DNA of 64,000 bases from Geobacillus thermocatenulatus (lineage in GTDB: Bacteria > Bacillota > Bacilli > Bacillales > Anoxybacillaceae). Position 1 is the first letter of the stretch. Each line of letters begins with the position of its first letter. Positions 7,198 to 17,167 of the stretch are shown here, piece by piece. Both the position numbers and the translations under genes were made by a program. The notes beneath the pieces are model-generated. The model saw only the letters and a list, made by a program, of their open reading frames with translations, did no database searches and was not told the origin of the DNA. The stretch covers positions 568,001-632,000 of the forward strand of contig NZ_NEWK01000001.1 of the NCBI RefSeq assembly GCF_002217655.1, written 5' to 3'.

Positions 7198-9585
7198 ATG
7201 GCAAAACGCATTCGGCGCGCCGCGGTGCTTGGGTCCGGCGTCATGGGTTCGGGCATTGCCGCCCATTTGGCGAATGTCGGCATTCCGACGCTGCTGTTGG
7301 ATATCGTGCCGCGGGAATTGACGAAAGAGGAAGAAGCAAAAGGTTGGACGCTCGAGCATAAACAAGTGCGCAACCGCCTCGCCAATCAGGCGCTCGAAAG
7401 GCTGCTCAAGCAAAAACCGGCGCCGCTCATGTCCAAAGACAACATCGCTTTAATTGAAACGGGCAACTTCGAGGATGACTTCCACCGGCTCGCGGAAGTC
7501 GATTGGATCATTGAAGCCGTTGTGGAAAAGCTGGACGTGAAAAAAGCGGTTTTCGCCCGCGTCGACGAGGTGCGGACGCCGGGGACGATCGTCAGCTCGA
7601 ACACATCCGGCATCTCGATCGCCGCGATGGCGGAGGGGCGTTCGGATGATTTCAAAAAACACTTTTTAGGCACGCATTTCTTCAACCCGCCGCGCTATTT
7701 GAAGCTGCTGGAGATCATCCCGACGGAGCATACGGATCCAGATGTGGTCGCCTATATGAAATCGTTCGGCGAAGACGTGCTCGGCAAAGGCGTTGTCATG
7801 GCGAAAGATACGCCGAACTTCATCGCCAACCGGATTGGCACGTACGGGCTGCTTGTCACCGTCCGGGAGATGATGCAAGGCGGCTACAGCGTCGGCGAGG
7901 TCGATTCGGTCACCGGGCCGCTCATCGGCCGGCCGAAAAGCGCGACGTTCCGCACGCTTGACGTCGTCGGGCTCGATACGTTCGTGCATGTCGCCAACAA
8001 CGTGTATGAAAACGTCGAAGGGGAAGAAAAAGAGGCGTTCCGCGTCCCGGAGTTTATGAAAACGATGCTGGAAAACGGCTGGCTCGGCAGCAAATCTGGA
8101 CAAGGCTTTTTCCTCAAGCAAGGAAAAGACATTTTTGAGCTGAACTACGTCACGATGCAATACGAGCCGCGCAAAAAGCTTGTCACCCCGGCGGTGGAGA
8201 TGGCGAAGCAGGCGAAAGGAGCGGCTGCCAAGCTGCAAACGCTCGTGTATGCCGATGGCGACCGCGCGGGAACGCTCCTTTGGAACATCATCGCGCCGAC
8301 GTTGCTGTACACTGCCCGCCTTGTCGGGGAGATCGCCGACGACATCGTGGCGATCGATCAGGCGATGAAGTGGGGGTTCGGCTGGGAGCAAGGTCCGTTT
8401 GAACTGTGGGATGCGATCGGCCTCGAGAAGTCGGTGCGCAAAATGCAGGCGGAAGGGCGCGACATCCCGTCGTGGATCACGGACATGCTCGCCGACGGAG
8501 CCACATCGTTCTATCAAACGAAAAACGGCCGGCTGTTCTATTATGCGCCGGGCGGGTATAAACCAGTAGAAGAAAACGAAAAAGTCATCCACATCCGCCG
8601 GCTGAAAGAGGCGCGCGGCGTCATCAAGAAAAATGCCGGCGCCAGCCTCATTGACCTCGGCGACGACGTGGCGCTTCTGGAGTTCCATTCGCCGAACAAC
8701 GCGATTGGCGCCGATATTGTCCAAATGATCAACGAGGCGCTTGAGGAAGTCAACCGCAACTACAAAGGTCTCGTCATCGGCAACCAAGGGAAAAACTTCT
8801 GCGTCGGCGCCAACTTGGCGATGATGCTCATGGAGGCGCAAGATGAAAACTTCTTTGAATTGGAGCTTGCCGTCCGCCAGTTCCAGCAAGCGCTCATGCG
8901 CGTCAAATACAACCCGAAGCCGGTCGTTGTGGCGCCGTTTGCCATGACGTTAGGCGGCGGGGCGGAAGTGAGCTTGGCGGCTTCGCGCATCCAAGCGGCG
9001 GCCGAGACGTACATCGGGCTCGTCGAAGTCGGCGTCGGCTTGATTCCGGGCGGCGGCGGCAACAAGGAGCTGTACATCAAACGGTTGAACAGCCTGCCGC
9101 GCGGCGTGGACGTCGACTACGTCAAAATCGCGGCCAGCGTATTTGAAACGATCGCCATGGCGAAAGTGTCGACGTCAGCGGCGGAAGCGCGCGAGCTTGG
9201 CTTCTTGAATCACCGCGACGGCATCACGATGAACGGCGACCATCTGCTGTATGAAGCGAAACAGGCGGTGCTCTCGATGTATGAGGAAGGGTACCGGCCG
9301 CCTGTAAGGAAGAAAGTGCCGGTGGCCGGCGAAAGCGGCTATGCCGCCATGCTGCTTGGGGCGCAGTCGATGTTCCATTCCGGCTACATCAGCGAGCACG
9401 ATTTGAAAATCGCGAAAAAATTGGCGTATGTTCTAGCCGGCGGCAAAGTGCCGTACGGAACGGAAGTCGACGAGCAATATTTGCTCGATCTCGAGCGCGA
9501 GGCGTTTTTGAGCCTCATCGGCGAGCCGAAGACGCAAGCGCGCATGCAGCATATGTTGGTGAAAGGAAAACCGCTCCGCAACTAA
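7198..9585 (+). CDS. fadN: FadN, 3-hydroxyacyl-CoA dehydrogenase / enoyl-CoA hydratase
   Basis: 795 residues. The N-terminal part is an NAD-binding 3-hydroxyacyl-CoA dehydrogenase ([17 protein letters not shown] near residue 13, and [18 protein letters not shown] with the catalytic His). A second dehydrogenase C-terminal segment follows ([15 protein letters not shown]), then a crotonase-like enoyl-CoA hydratase domain ([16 protein letters not shown], then [13 protein letters not shown] and [11 protein letters not shown]). This order, dehydrogenase before hydratase, is the FadN (YusL) arrangement and the opposite of E. coli FadB. It supplies the second and third steps of fatty acid beta-oxidation and heads the fadN-fadA-fadE operon, 28 bases before fadA. 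Confidence 0.95.
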   Translation: MAKRIRRAAVLGSGVMGSGIAAHLANVGIPTLLLDIVPRELTKEEEAKGWTLEHKQVRNRLANQALERLLKQKPAPLMSKDNIALIETGNFEDDFHRLAEVDWIIEAVVEKLDVKKAVFARVDEVRTPGTIVSSNTSGISIAAMAEGRSDDFKKHFLGTHFFNPPRYLKLLEIIPTEHTDPDVVAYMKSFGEDVLGKGVVMAKDTPNFIANRIGTYGLLVTVREMMQGGYSVGEVDSVTGPLIGRPKSATFRTLDVVGLDTFVHVANNVYENVEGEEKEAFRVPEFMKTMLENGWLGSKSGQGFFLKQGKDIFELNYVTMQYEPRKKLVTPAVEMAKQAKGAAAKLQTLVYADGDRAGTLLWNIIAPTLLYTARLVGEIADDIVAIDQAMKWGFGWEQGPFELWDAIGLEKSVRKMQAEGRDIPSWITDMLADGATSFYQTKNGRLFYYAPGGYKPVEENEKVIHIRRLKEARGVIKKNAGASLIDLGDDVALLEFHSPNNAIGADIVQMINEALEEVNRNYKGLVIGNQGKNFCVGANLAMMLMEAQDENFFELELAVRQFQQALMRVKYNPKPVVVAPFAMTLGGGAEVSLAASRIQAAAETYIGLVEVGVGLIPGGGGNKELYIKRLNSLPRGVDVDYVKIAASVFETIAMAKVSTSAAEARELGFLNHRDGITMNGDHLLYEAKQAVLSMYEEGYRPPVRKKVPVAGESGYAAMLLGAQSMFHSGYISEHDLKIAKKLAYVLAGGKVPYGTEVDEQYLLDLEREAFLSLIGEPKTQARMQHMLVKGKPLRN

Positions 9586-9613
9586 AGCGGAGGAGATCAA
9601 GGGGGGGATTGGC

Positions 9614-10786
9614 GTGAGAGAAGCGGTCATTGTCGCAGGTGCGCGCACACCGGTCGGCAAAGCAAAAAAAGGAACGCTCGCCCACGTGCGGCCGGATGAT
9701 TTAGGAGCGCTCGTCGTCAAAGAAACGATCAAGCGCGCGGGGAACTATGAAGGAAACATTGATGACTTGATTATCGGGTGCGCCATGCCGGAGGCGGAGC
9801 AAGGATTGAACATCGCCCGCAACATCGGCGCGCTCGCCGGGCTGCCGTATACCGTGCCGGCGATCACGATCAACCGGTATTGCTCGTCCGGTTTGCAGGC
9901 AATCGCCTATGCGGCGGAACGGGTGATGCTCGGCCATTCCGATACGGTCATCGCCGGCGGGGTCGAATCGATGAGCATGGTGCCGATGATGGGGCATGTC
10001 GTCCGCCCGAACGCCCGCTTGGCGGAAGAAGCGCCGGAATACTACATGTCGATGGGGCACACGGCCGAGCAAGTGGCGAAAAAATACGGCGTCAGCCGCG
10101 AGGACCAAGACGCGTTCGCGGTGCGCAGCCACCAGCGCGCCGCCAAGGCGATTGCCGAAGGGAAATTCAATGAAGAAATCGTGCCGGTCGAGGTGACGGT
10201 GCGCAAAGTAGAAGGCAACAAACTCGTTGAGGAGAAAGTCGTCTTTACACAAGATGAAGGCGTGCGCCCAGACACGAATATGGAAACGCTCGCGAAACTC
10301 CGGCCGGCGTTTGCAGTAAACGGCACGGTCACAGCCGGCAACGCGTCGCAAATGAGCGACGGGGCGGCGGCGGTCATGGTGATGGACCGCGAAAAAGCAG
10401 AGTCGCTCGGCTTGAAGCCGCTCGGCAAGTTTCGTTCGTTCGCGGTTGCCGGCGTGCCGCCGGAAGTGATGGGGATCGGCCCGATCGCGGCGGTGCCGAA
10501 AGCGTTGAAGCTGGCCGGTCTTGAGCTGTCCGACATCGGTTTGATCGAGCTGAACGAAGCGTTCGCCTCGCAATCGATCCAAGTCATCCGCGAACTTGGA
10601 TTGGATGAAGACATTGTCAACGTCAACGGCGGGGCGATTGCGCTTGGCCACCCGCTCGGTTGCACGGGCGCGAAGCTGACCTTGTCTTTGCTTTACGAAA
10701 TGCGGCGCCGCAACGTGCAGTTCGGCATCGTCACGATGTGCATCGGCGGCGGCATGGGAGCGGCTGGCGTGTTTGAGCTGCTGTAG
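9614..10786 (+). CDS. fadA: FadA, acetyl-CoA acyltransferase (3-ketoacyl-CoA thiolase)
   Basis: 390 residues from a GTG start after AAGGGGGG. It carries the thiolase signatures: the nucleophilic Cys in [10 protein letters not shown] near residue 93, NEAFASQ with its catalytic neighbourhood near residue 315, the [15 protein letters not shown] block with the active His, and the final [13 protein letters not shown] block with the second catalytic Cys. It performs the thiolytic last step of beta-oxidation. It is the middle gene of the operon; in B. subtilis this is yusK. Confidence 0.95.
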   Translation: MREAVIVAGARTPVGKAKKGTLAHVRPDDLGALVVKETIKRAGNYEGNIDDLIIGCAMPEAEQGLNIARNIGALAGLPYTVPAITINRYCSSGLQAIAYAAERVMLGHSDTVIAGGVESMSMVPMMGHVVRPNARLAEEAPEYYMSMGHTAEQVAKKYGVSREDQDAFAVRSHQRAAKAIAEGKFNEEIVPVEVTVRKVEGNKLVEEKVVFTQDEGVRPDTNMETLAKLRPAFAVNGTVTAGNASQMSDGAAAVMVMDREKAESLGLKPLGKFRSFAVAGVPPEVMGIGPIAAVPKALKLAGLELSDIGLIELNEAFASQSIQVIRELGLDEDIVNVNGGAIALGHPLGCTGAKLTLSLLYEMRRRNVQFGIVTMCIGGGMGAAGVFELL

Positions 10787-10923
10787 CGGCAGCAGACATC
10801 AAGCGGGCTTCATCAGCTCGCGCGAGGCATGCATCCGCATTTGCCCGGCTGCATGGAACGTCTATTTCCCGGGCGGCGTTGCCGCCCGGATCATCCATCA
10901 TCTTTCGGGGGAGGAAATCAACG

Positions 10924-12708
10924 ATGGCCAAAACGATGGAAGAAGCGATCAAAGGCGGCAGCTTTTTGATTGAAGACATTCCGGCGGAGCGCGTGTTTAC
11001 GCCGGAAGATTTCACCGACGAGCATCATATGATTGCCAAAACGACGGAAGAGTATGTCAACAATGAAGTGCTCCCGCAACTCGAGCATTTGGAAAACCAC
11101 GAGTTTGACCGTTCCGTGAAATTGCTTCGCAAAGCGGGCGAGCTCGGCTTGTTAAGCGCTGACATTCCGGAAGAATACGGCGGTTTGGGCCTAGATAAAG
11201 TGAGCTCGGCCATCATTGCGGAAAAAATGGCGCCGGCCGGCGGTTTTGCCATTTCGCACGGGGCGCACGTCGGGATTGGCTCGCTGCCGATTGTGTTGTT
11301 TGGCACGGAAGAACAAAAACAAAAATATTTGCCGTATTTAGCGACCGGCGAAAAAATCGCCGCCTACGCCTTGACGGAGCCTGGCTCGGGTTCGGACGCC
11401 CTCGGCGCGAAAACGACGGCGAGATTAAACGCGGAAGGCACGCATTACATTTTAAACGGCGAAAAACAATGGATCACCAACTCCGGTTTCGCCGATGTAT
11501 TTGTCGTCTACGCGAAAGTGGACGGCCAGCACTTTACGGCGTTCATCGTGGAACGCGACTTCCCGGGCGTGTCGACCGGTCCGGAAGAAAAGAAAATGGG
11601 GATTAAAAGTTCGTCGACAAGAACGCTCATTTTGCAAGATGTGCCGGTGCCGAAAGAAAACGTGCTCGGTGAAATCGGAAAAGGCCATGTCATCGCCTTC
11701 AACATTTTGAACATCGGCCGCTACAAGCTTGGGTTAGGGGCGGTCGGCGGCGCGAAGCGGGCGCTCGAAATCACGCTCCAATACGCCAACCAGCGCCAGC
11801 AATTCAAACGCCCGATTTCGCAGTTTACGCTGACACAAGAAAAATTCGCGACGATGGCGTCGCGCCTGTATGCCGCCGAAAGCTCGGTGTACCGCACGGT
11901 CGGCTTGTTCGATGAACGGATGGGCCTGCTGGATGCGGAAAAGGCGAAAGACGGCAAGGAAGTGGCGAAATCGATCGCCGAATATGCGATCGAATGCTCA
12001 TTGAACAAGTTTTTTGCGACGGAAGTGCTCGATTACATCGTGGATGAAGGCGTGCAAATCCACGGCGGGTACGGCTTTATGCAGGAATACGAAATTGAGC
12101 GCGCCTACCGTGATTCGCGCATCAACCGCATTTTCGAGGGGACGAACGAAATCAACCGCCTGCTCGTTCCGGGCATGTATTTGAAAAAGGCGTTAAAAGG
12201 CGAGCTGCCGCTCTTCCAAAAAGCGCAGCAGCTTCAGGAAGAACTGATGATGATGACCGCCGAAGAGCCGGGAACGGGCGTGCTGGAACAAGAGAAATAC
12301 TTGGTGCGCAACGCCAAAAAAATCGCCTTGATGGTCGCCGGCTTAGCGGCGCAAAAATACGGCCAGCGCATTGAAGAAGAGCAAGAAGTGCTTGTGAACA
12401 TCGCGGACATTGTCTCGAACGTTTACGCGATGGAATCCGCGCTCTTGCGCACGGAAAAAGCGATTCAAGCAAGCGGCGAGGAGAAAAACAAACAAAAATG
12501 GCTGTACACGCAAATTTTCTGCCAAGAGGCGTTCAATGAAATTGAAGCCCATGCGAAAGAAACGCTCGTCGCCGTCGAACAAGGCGACACGCTGCGGATG
12601 ATGCTCGCCGCGCTCCGCCGGCTGACGCGCCATACGCCGATCAACGTGATCGCGAAAAAGCGCGAAGCGGCCGCCGCGCTCATTGAAGCCGAACGGTATA
12701 TTGTGTGA
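10924..12708 (+). CDS. fadE: FadE, acyl-CoA dehydrogenase
   Basis: 594 residues from the ATG at 10924, which follows GGGGGAGG; an in-frame ATG 45 bases earlier lacks a site. It is an FAD-dependent acyl-CoA dehydrogenase: YALTEPGSGSDALGAKT (substrate and flavin contact) and WITNSGFADVFVVYAK, the QVHGG-equivalent VQIHGGYGFMQEYEIER and YRDSRINRIFEGTNEINR blocks are clear. The C-terminal 170 residues form the extra helical domain of the longer FadE (YusJ) type. It catalyses the first step of beta-oxidation and ends the operon; the gap to fadA is about 137 bases, longer than the others, and contains small GC-rich repeats. Confidence 0.95.
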   Translation: MAKTMEEAIKGGSFLIEDIPAERVFTPEDFTDEHHMIAKTTEEYVNNEVLPQLEHLENHEFDRSVKLLRKAGELGLLSADIPEEYGGLGLDKVSSAIIAEKMAPAGGFAISHGAHVGIGSLPIVLFGTEEQKQKYLPYLATGEKIAAYALTEPGSGSDALGAKTTARLNAEGTHYILNGEKQWITNSGFADVFVVYAKVDGQHFTAFIVERDFPGVSTGPEEKKMGIKSSSTRTLILQDVPVPKENVLGEIGKGHVIAFNILNIGRYKLGLGAVGGAKRALEITLQYANQRQQFKRPISQFTLTQEKFATMASRLYAAESSVYRTVGLFDERMGLLDAEKAKDGKEVAKSIAEYAIECSLNKFFATEVLDYIVDEGVQIHGGYGFMQEYEIERAYRDSRINRIFEGTNEINRLLVPGMYLKKALKGELPLFQKAQQLQEELMMMTAEEPGTGVLEQEKYLVRNAKKIALMVAGLAAQKYGQRIEEEQEVLVNIADIVSNVYAMESALLRTEKAIQASGEEKNKQKWLYTQIFCQEAFNEIEAHAKETLVAVEQGDTLRMMLAALRRLTRHTPINVIAKKREAAAALIEAERYIV

Positions 12709-12715
12709 TAATGGG

Positions 12716-12748
12716 AAGTGCCAGGCAGACTGCCTGGTGCTTCTTCTT
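12716..12748 (+). terminator. Terminator after fadE
   Basis: GTGCCAGGC and GCCTGGTGC arms around AGACT, followed by TTCTTCTTT, eight bases after the fadE stop. Confidence 0.7.
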
Positions 12749-12773
12749 TATGTCTTGACAGGGAGGAATGGCG

Positions 12774-13139
12774 ATGGCGTATATGTTGTATTGGTATCCA
12801 AAATGCGGAACGTGCCGGAAGGCGAAGCGTTGGCTCGATGAACACGGCATCGATGTGCAAACAGTGCATTTGGTCGACGAACCGCTGACGAAAGAAAAGC
12901 TGGCTGAACTGCACCGAAAAAGCGGGCTGCCGCTCAAAAAATTTTTTAATACGAGCGGCATGAAATACCGTGAGCTTGGCTTGAAGGACAAGCTCGATCG
13001 CGCATCGGAAGACGAGATGCTCGATTGGCTCGCCTCGGACGGAATGCTCGTCAAACGGCCGATTTTGACGGACGGCGAGAGGGTCGTCTTGGGCTTTCGC
13101 GAACAAGACTACGAGGCGTTTTTCGCCAAGAAGGCATAA
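12774..13139 (+). CDS. yusI: Spx/MgsR/ArsC-family thioredoxin-fold protein (YusI-like)
   Basis: 121 residues of the ArsC/Spx family. Begins MAYMLYWYPKCGTCRKAKRW with a C11-x-x-C14 redox pair, like Spx and MgsR; the family signature continues with YRELGLKDKL and ends with a RPILTDGERVVLGF block. The ATG at 12774 is seven bases from GGGAGG, while the ATG six bases earlier is too close. B. subtilis yusI occupies the same place between fadE and gcvH. Whether it contacts RNA polymerase like Spx, or is an enzyme, cannot be told. Confidence 0.8.
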   Translation: MAYMLYWYPKCGTCRKAKRWLDEHGIDVQTVHLVDEPLTKEKLAELHRKSGLPLKKFFNTSGMKYRELGLKDKLDRASEDEMLDWLASDGMLVKRPILTDGERVVLGFREQDYEAFFAKKA

Positions 13140-13237
13140 AATTTTTTGCAAAATCGCGTCAAGACAGTGAGTTTTATTGAAAAATCGGTTATGATGAAGA
13201 AGAACATATTTTGATTTTGCTGCGATGGAGGGATTCG

Positions 13238-13621
13238 ATGAACACGCCGAAAGAACTTCGTTACACAAAGGAGCATGAATGGGTGCGTGTGGAAGGAGAG
13301 AACGTGCGCATTGGCATTACAGATTACGCCCAGTCAGAACTTGGCGACATCGTCTTTGTCGAGCTGCCGGAAGTCGGCGCGGAGGTTGTGGCCAACGAGC
13401 CGTTCGGCAGCGTCGAATCGGTGAAAACGGTCTCGGAGTTGTATGCGCCGGTCAGCGGCACGGTCGTTGAAGTGAATGAGGCGTTGAACGACCATCCAGA
13501 GTACGTGAACGAATCGCCATATGACAAAGCGTGGATGATCGTCGTCAAACCGAACGATTTGAGCGACATCGACAATTTGTTGACGGCGGAACAATACGAG
13601 GCCATGATCAACGAAGGATAA
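13238..13621 (+). CDS. gcvH: GcvH, glycine cleavage system H protein
   Basis: 127 residues. The lipoyl-domain signature is complete: [14 protein letters not shown] and [15 protein letters not shown] with the lipoylated Lys at residue 63. The start is set by GGAGGG seven bases upstream of ATG. H protein shuttles the aminomethyl group between P, T and L proteins, and in Firmicutes also acts as the first acceptor of octanoyl groups in lipoate assembly; lipoyl synthase lipA is also in this window. It stands apart from gcvT and gcvP, as in B. subtilis (yusH). Confidence 0.95.
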   Translation: MNTPKELRYTKEHEWVRVEGENVRIGITDYAQSELGDIVFVELPEVGAEVVANEPFGSVESVKTVSELYAPVSGTVVEVNEALNDHPEYVNESPYDKAWMIVVKPNDLSDIDNLLTAEQYEAMINEG

Positions 13622-13696
13622 ACGTTCCTGCAATCTTCGCTTCGATTCGGGCACTCTATACATACCGGAATTTGATTGAAAAAAGGGGTGCTCGCG

Positions 13697-13930
13697 ATGC
13701 TGCAAACGACGCGCATAGATGTCACGGACCGGATCATCGGCAAACTGAACGGCTGCTCGCTGGAGTTGTACGAGGAAGGAGAGCTCATCGGGCGCCTTCC
13801 GCTTCCGGCGGCCGTCCCGTTGAAATATGGATATATCGAACAAAACGGGCGAATTTTCAAGCAGGTGACCGCTACCGTTGAACCGAACCAAAAATATGTC
13901 GACTGCGACGGGGAAGCGGGCTGGTGTTGA
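13697..13930 (+). CDS. yusG: YusG-like small protein (DUF2553 type)
   Basis: 77 residues starting MLQTTRIDVTDRIIGKLNG, with the ATG six bases after AAAGGGGTG. Sequence and position match B. subtilis YusG, a short protein of unknown function located directly after gcvH. No membrane segment or catalytic motif is visible; predicted mainly beta. It is followed by a terminator. Confidence 0.7.
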   Translation: MLQTTRIDVTDRIIGKLNGCSLELYEEGELIGRLPLPAAVPLKYGYIEQNGRIFKQVTATVEPNQKYVDCDGEAGWC

Positions 13931-13963
13931 AAGGCAACGGTGCGATGCCGTTGCTTTTCTGTT
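13931..13963 (+). terminator. Terminator after yusG
   Basis: Seven-base stem GCAACGG with CCGTTGC, loop TGCGATG, followed by TTTTCTGTTT. Confidence 0.8.
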
Positions 13964-14027
13964 TCCACCTTTCGCCGGCGCGGGGCATACCATATCGTAT
14001 CACCTTTCGAAGTAAGGTGGGTCGGAC

Positions 14028-14387
14028 ATGCGACGCGTGGAAAAAGTCATCATTGTGGAAGGGCGATCGGACAAGCAAAAGGTGGCGGCCGTCCTGAAAG
14101 AGCCTGTCATCATCCTTTGCACGAACGGCACGATCAGCGACGCGCGCTTGGAAGAATGGGCTGATGAGCTGGAAGGATATGATGTGTACTTGTTGGCGGA
14201 TGCCGATGAGGCGGGAGAAAAATTGCGCCGGCAGTTTCGCCGCATGCTTCCAGAAGCGGAGCATCTTTACATTGACCGGGCGTACCGTGAAGTGGCGGCC
14301 GCTCCGATTTGGCACTTGGCGCAAGTGTTGCTGCGCGCCGATTTCGACGTCCGCATCGAATTGCTGATGAAAGGGAGAGGCGAGTGA
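14028..14387 (+). CDS. yusF: Toprim-domain protein (YusF-like)
   Basis: 119 residues forming a lone Toprim domain: IIVEGRSDK with the catalytic Glu at about residue 11 and the metal-binding DxD in VYLLADADEAGEK near residue 58. Small Toprim proteins include ribonuclease M5 and YusF; the substrate of YusF is unknown. The stop overlaps the GTG start of the next gene (GTGA), so the two are probably translationally coupled. The same pair, yusF-yusE, occurs in B. subtilis. Confidence 0.85.
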   Translation: MRRVEKVIIVEGRSDKQKVAAVLKEPVIILCTNGTISDARLEEWADELEGYDVYLLADADEAGEKLRRQFRRMLPEAEHLYIDRAYREVAAAPIWHLAQVLLRADFDVRIELLMKGRGE

Positions 14388-14701
14388 ACGCGATCGATCG
14401 AAACGATGTCAAGCGAGTGGTGGAAGGCGAGCCGCTTCTCGCCCTTTACTTGTACACCCCGCTGTGCGGCACGTGCCAGCTGGCGCGGCGGATGCTTGTG
14501 GTGGTGGAGAAGTTGTTTCCGGCGCTTCCGTTTTACGAAACAGACATCAACTATATTCCCGAACGAGCGGCTGAGTGGAAAATTGAAAGCGTTCCTTGCC
14601 TGCTTCTTTTTCAGGATGGAGCGATCGCAGGCAAGTGGTATGCCTTTCATTCCGTTCCGTATTTGTACGAAGTGCTTCAAGCACGCTTGCCGGTCAAGTG
14701 A
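14384..14701 (+). CDS. yusE: Thioredoxin-like protein (YusE-like)
   Basis: 105 residues from a GTG start that overlaps the yusF stop, with AAAGGGAGAGG upstream. A thioredoxin fold is indicated by LYLYTPLCGTCQLARRM with C28-G-T-C31 and the cis-Pro segment IESVPCLLLFQDG. No signal peptide, so it is cytosolic. B. subtilis yusE is the counterpart. The pairing with a Toprim protein is conserved but unexplained. Confidence 0.85.
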   Translation: MNAIDRNDVKRVVEGEPLLALYLYTPLCGTCQLARRMLVVVEKLFPALPFYETDINYIPERAAEWKIESVPCLLLFQDGAIAGKWYAFHSVPYLYEVLQARLPVK

Positions 14702-14846
14702 TTCGCCTTTTTTTGACGCTGTTTGACACATTTCTTGGGAAATGACAAAAACGGCGCTCGTTCGTCAACGGGTTGTCGAGATTTTTGTAAAGGATTTCTC
14801 CTCTTCAGGTGGAAGTGAAAAAATAAAAATGGGGGAGGGGATATCC

Positions 14847-15194
14847 ATGGAAATGCGTGAATTAGTCGGACAGTTCGTGGAACGGATGCAAGTGTTGCGC
14901 CATTTGATGCCGATTTTGCCGGATGAGCAGCTGTGTGTTCGGTTTGAAAGCGGGGATGAAACCGCCTTGCTTTTGATCGGCAGGGAACCAGCCGCTTTAG
15001 GGATGGAACACGATGAACGGAAAACATTGACTGTGCGCGGCTCCAAAGAGGCGCTCGCGTCCCTGCTGAACGGCGAACTGAAGCTGCAGCAGCTCATCCG
15101 CCTGCAAGAAGTGCACGTGTCAGGAAGCTTCCGTCAGCTGTTGCTTCTTGAATCGCTCCTCCATTTGGCTAAACCGTATCGGCATGTTGGGTGA
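14847..15194 (+). CDS. yusD: YusD-like protein (possible SCP2-like fold)
   Basis: 115 residues from ATG at 14847, placed by GGGGGAGGGG seven bases upstream; the frame is open for 35 codons before this without a good start. Matches B. subtilis YusD by position before the methionine importer. The segments VRFESGDETALLLIGREPAAL and RGSKEALASLLNGELKLQQL resemble sterol-carrier-protein-2-type lipid-binding folds (K/R-G-x-x-x-x-L-x-x-L-x-x-G-x), but this is a weak inference. No signal peptide. Confidence 0.65.
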   Translation: MEMRELVGQFVERMQVLRHLMPILPDEQLCVRFESGDETALLLIGREPAALGMEHDERKTLTVRGSKEALASLLNGELKLQQLIRLQEVHVSGSFRQLLLLESLLHLAKPYRHVG

Positions 15195-15202
15195 AAAAAT
15201 TG

Positions 15203-15232
15203 TTGACAGCGTTCGACAAGCGGTGATACAAT
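15203..15232 (+). promoter_or_regulatory. Sigma-A promoter of metN-metP-metQ
   Basis: Consensus TTGACA and TACAAT with an 18-base spacer, 36 bases upstream of the SAM riboswitch aptamer. Confidence 0.85.
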
Positions 15233-15268
15233 CACATTCGTAAATCAATTGCATAGGCGATTGTTGCG

Positions 15269-15434
15269 CTCTTATCAAGAGAGGTGGAGGGATGTGCCCA
15301 ATGAAGCCCGGCAACCGTCAGCGCGTGCGCTGAAATGGTGCCAATTCACACAAAGCGGCCTGCTTTGAGAGATAAGAGACGGAATGGTGCACAATACCTT
15401 TCTGTTCTCTGCGGGCAGAAAGGTTTTCTTTTTG
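15269..15434 (+). promoter_or_regulatory. SAM-I (S-box) riboswitch with terminator
   Basis: The aptamer opens with CTCTTATCAAGAGAGGTGG and contains the conserved GAGGGATGTGCCCAATGAAG and CCCGGCAACC elements; its P1 helix pairs CTCTTATC (15269-15276) with GATAAGAG (15371-15378). A perfect terminator stem ACCTTTCTG/CAGAAAGGT (15396-15424) followed by TTTCTTTTT comes next. Established behaviour: SAM binding stabilises P1 and allows termination, lowering metNPQ expression when methionine is plentiful. Confidence 0.95.
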
Positions 15435-15465
15435 CGCTCTGCCGCTTGGGAAGGAAGGTGAAACG

Positions 15466-16494
15466 ATGATTACACTCGAACAAGTGACAAAAATCTATCA
15501 AGCGGCCAACGGCTCAGTCACGGCCGTCGACAATGTGTCGCTTGAGATTCGCGAAGGGGAAATTTTCGGCATTATCGGCTACAGCGGCGCGGGGAAAAGC
15601 ACGCTCATCCGATTGCTTAATGGGCTCGAGAAGCCGACGAAGGGCCGGGTCGTCGTCGCCGGGTGCGATATGACGCGCGTGAAGGGCCGAGAGCTGCGCA
15701 AGGCGCGCCAAGAAATCGGGATGATTTTTCAGCACTTCAACTTGCTTTGGTCGCGCACGGTCAGGGAAAACATTGCGTTTCCGCTCGAGATTGCGGGCGT
15801 TCCGAAGGCGGAGCGGCAAAAGCGGGTGGATGAATTGATCGAGCTCGTCGGGCTCGCGGGACGGGAAGATGCGTATCCGTCGCAGCTGAGCGGGGGACAA
15901 AAGCAGCGCGTCGGCATCGCTCGAGCGCTCGCCAACAACCCGAAAGTGCTGCTTTGCGACGAGGCGACATCGGCGCTCGACCCGCAGACGACCGATGCGA
16001 TTTTGGACTTGCTCGTTGACATCAACAAGCGCCTCGGGCTGACGATTGTGCTCATCACCCATGAAATGCACGTCATCCGCAAAATTTGCGACCGCGTTGC
16101 GGTGATGGAAAGCGGCCGAATCGTCGAGCAAGGCGACGTGCTGCATGTGTTCCGAAACCCGCAGCAGCCGATTACGAAACGGTTCGTCAAGCAGCTGATC
16201 GAGCCCGAGGAGACGGAAGAGGCGATTTCCCATTTGTTTGGCCAATACCCGAGCGGGCTGATCGCGCAGCTGACGTTCGTCGGCGCGGCCGCCGGAAAGC
16301 CGCTCATCAGCCAGGTCGTGCGGCAATTTGCCGTCGATATCAATATTTTGCAAGGGAAAATTTCGCAAACCCATCAAGGCGCCTATGGGGTGCTGTTCAT
16401 TCACCTCGACGGAGCGGCCGATGAAATCGCCCGGGCGCTTGACTATATTCAACGCCAGCAAGTGGAAGTGGAGGTGATTCACGATGCTCGCTAA
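15466..16494 (+). CDS. metN: MetN, methionine ABC transporter ATP-binding protein
   Basis: 342 residues. Walker A GYSGAGKST, signature LSGGQKQR and Walker B VLLCDEATSALD are intact, and the C-terminal 90 residues (LTFVGAAAGKPLISQVVRQF onward) form the NIL domain that senses methionine and gives trans-inhibition. Ribosome site GGAAGG eight bases before ATG. It is the first gene after the SAM riboswitch and overlaps the permease gene by 11 bases. Imports D- and L-methionine with metP and metQ. Confidence 0.95.
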   Translation: MITLEQVTKIYQAANGSVTAVDNVSLEIREGEIFGIIGYSGAGKSTLIRLLNGLEKPTKGRVVVAGCDMTRVKGRELRKARQEIGMIFQHFNLLWSRTVRENIAFPLEIAGVPKAERQKRVDELIELVGLAGREDAYPSQLSGGQKQRVGIARALANNPKVLLCDEATSALDPQTTDAILDLLVDINKRLGLTIVLITHEMHVIRKICDRVAVMESGRIVEQGDVLHVFRNPQQPITKRFVKQLIEPEETEEAISHLFGQYPSGLIAQLTFVGAAAGKPLISQVVRQFAVDINILQGKISQTHQGAYGVLFIHLDGAADEIARALDYIQRQQVEVEVIHDAR

Positions 16495-17152
16495 CCTCCT
16501 GCCGAACGTGCAATGGGAGAAAATGTGGGCGGCGACGGTCGAGACGCTGTACATGACCGGGATGGCGGTCGCGGCCACTTTCGTCCTCGGGATCGTTCTT
16601 GGCTTGCTTCTATTTTTGACAGCGAAAGGCAACCTATGGGAAAACCGGTTTGTCAATACAGTGATTGCGGCGTTTGTGAACATTTTCCGCTCGATTCCGT
16701 TTATTATTTTGATCATTTTGCTCATTCCGTTTACCACCTGGCTCGTCGGGACGATGCTTGGCGCCAATGCGGCGCTGCCGGCTCTGATCATTGGGGCCGC
16801 GCCGTTTTACGCCCGCATGGTGGAGATCGCCCTTCGCGAAATCGACAAAGGCGTCATCGAAGCAGCCCAAGCGATGGGCGCCTCAACGTGGACGATCATT
16901 TGGAAAGTGCTCTTGCCTGAATCGCTTCCAGCGCTTGTCTCCGGCATTACGGTGACGGCCGTGTCGCTCGTCAGCTATACGGCGATGGCTGGAGCCATCG
17001 GCGCCGGCGGGCTTGGGAACTTGGCGTATTTGGAAGGATTCCAGCGCAACCATAACGATGTGACGTTTGTCGCGACCGTGTTGGTGCTCGTCATTGTCTT
17101 TGTCATTCAGTTGATCGGTGACGTTGTCACTTCAAAAATCGATAAACGATAA
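16484..17152 (+). CDS. metP: MetP (MetI), methionine ABC transporter permease
   Basis: 222 residues with five membrane segments. The binding-protein-dependent transport signature is visible in the EAAQAMGASTWTIIWKVLLPE (EAA) loop that contacts MetN. The ATG lies inside the end of metN. Usual length for MetI/MetP. Confidence 0.95.
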   Translation: MLANLLPNVQWEKMWAATVETLYMTGMAVAATFVLGIVLGLLLFLTAKGNLWENRFVNTVIAAFVNIFRSIPFIILIILLIPFTTWLVGTMLGANAALPALIIGAAPFYARMVEIALREIDKGVIEAAQAMGASTWTIIWKVLLPESLPALVSGITVTAVSLVSYTAMAGAIGAGGLGNLAYLEGFQRNHNDVTFVATVLVLVIVFVIQLIGDVVTSKIDKR

Positions 17153-17167
17153 AGGAGGAAGAAGTCG

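Noticed and set aside
7666-8889. 407-codon open frame on the minus strand
   Set aside because: Lies wholly inside fadN, has Arg/His/Asp-rich composition typical of an antisense shadow in GC-rich coding DNA, and has no ribosome site.
15514-16791. 425-codon open frame on the minus strand
   Set aside because: Antisense to metN and the start of metP, which carry full ABC motifs.
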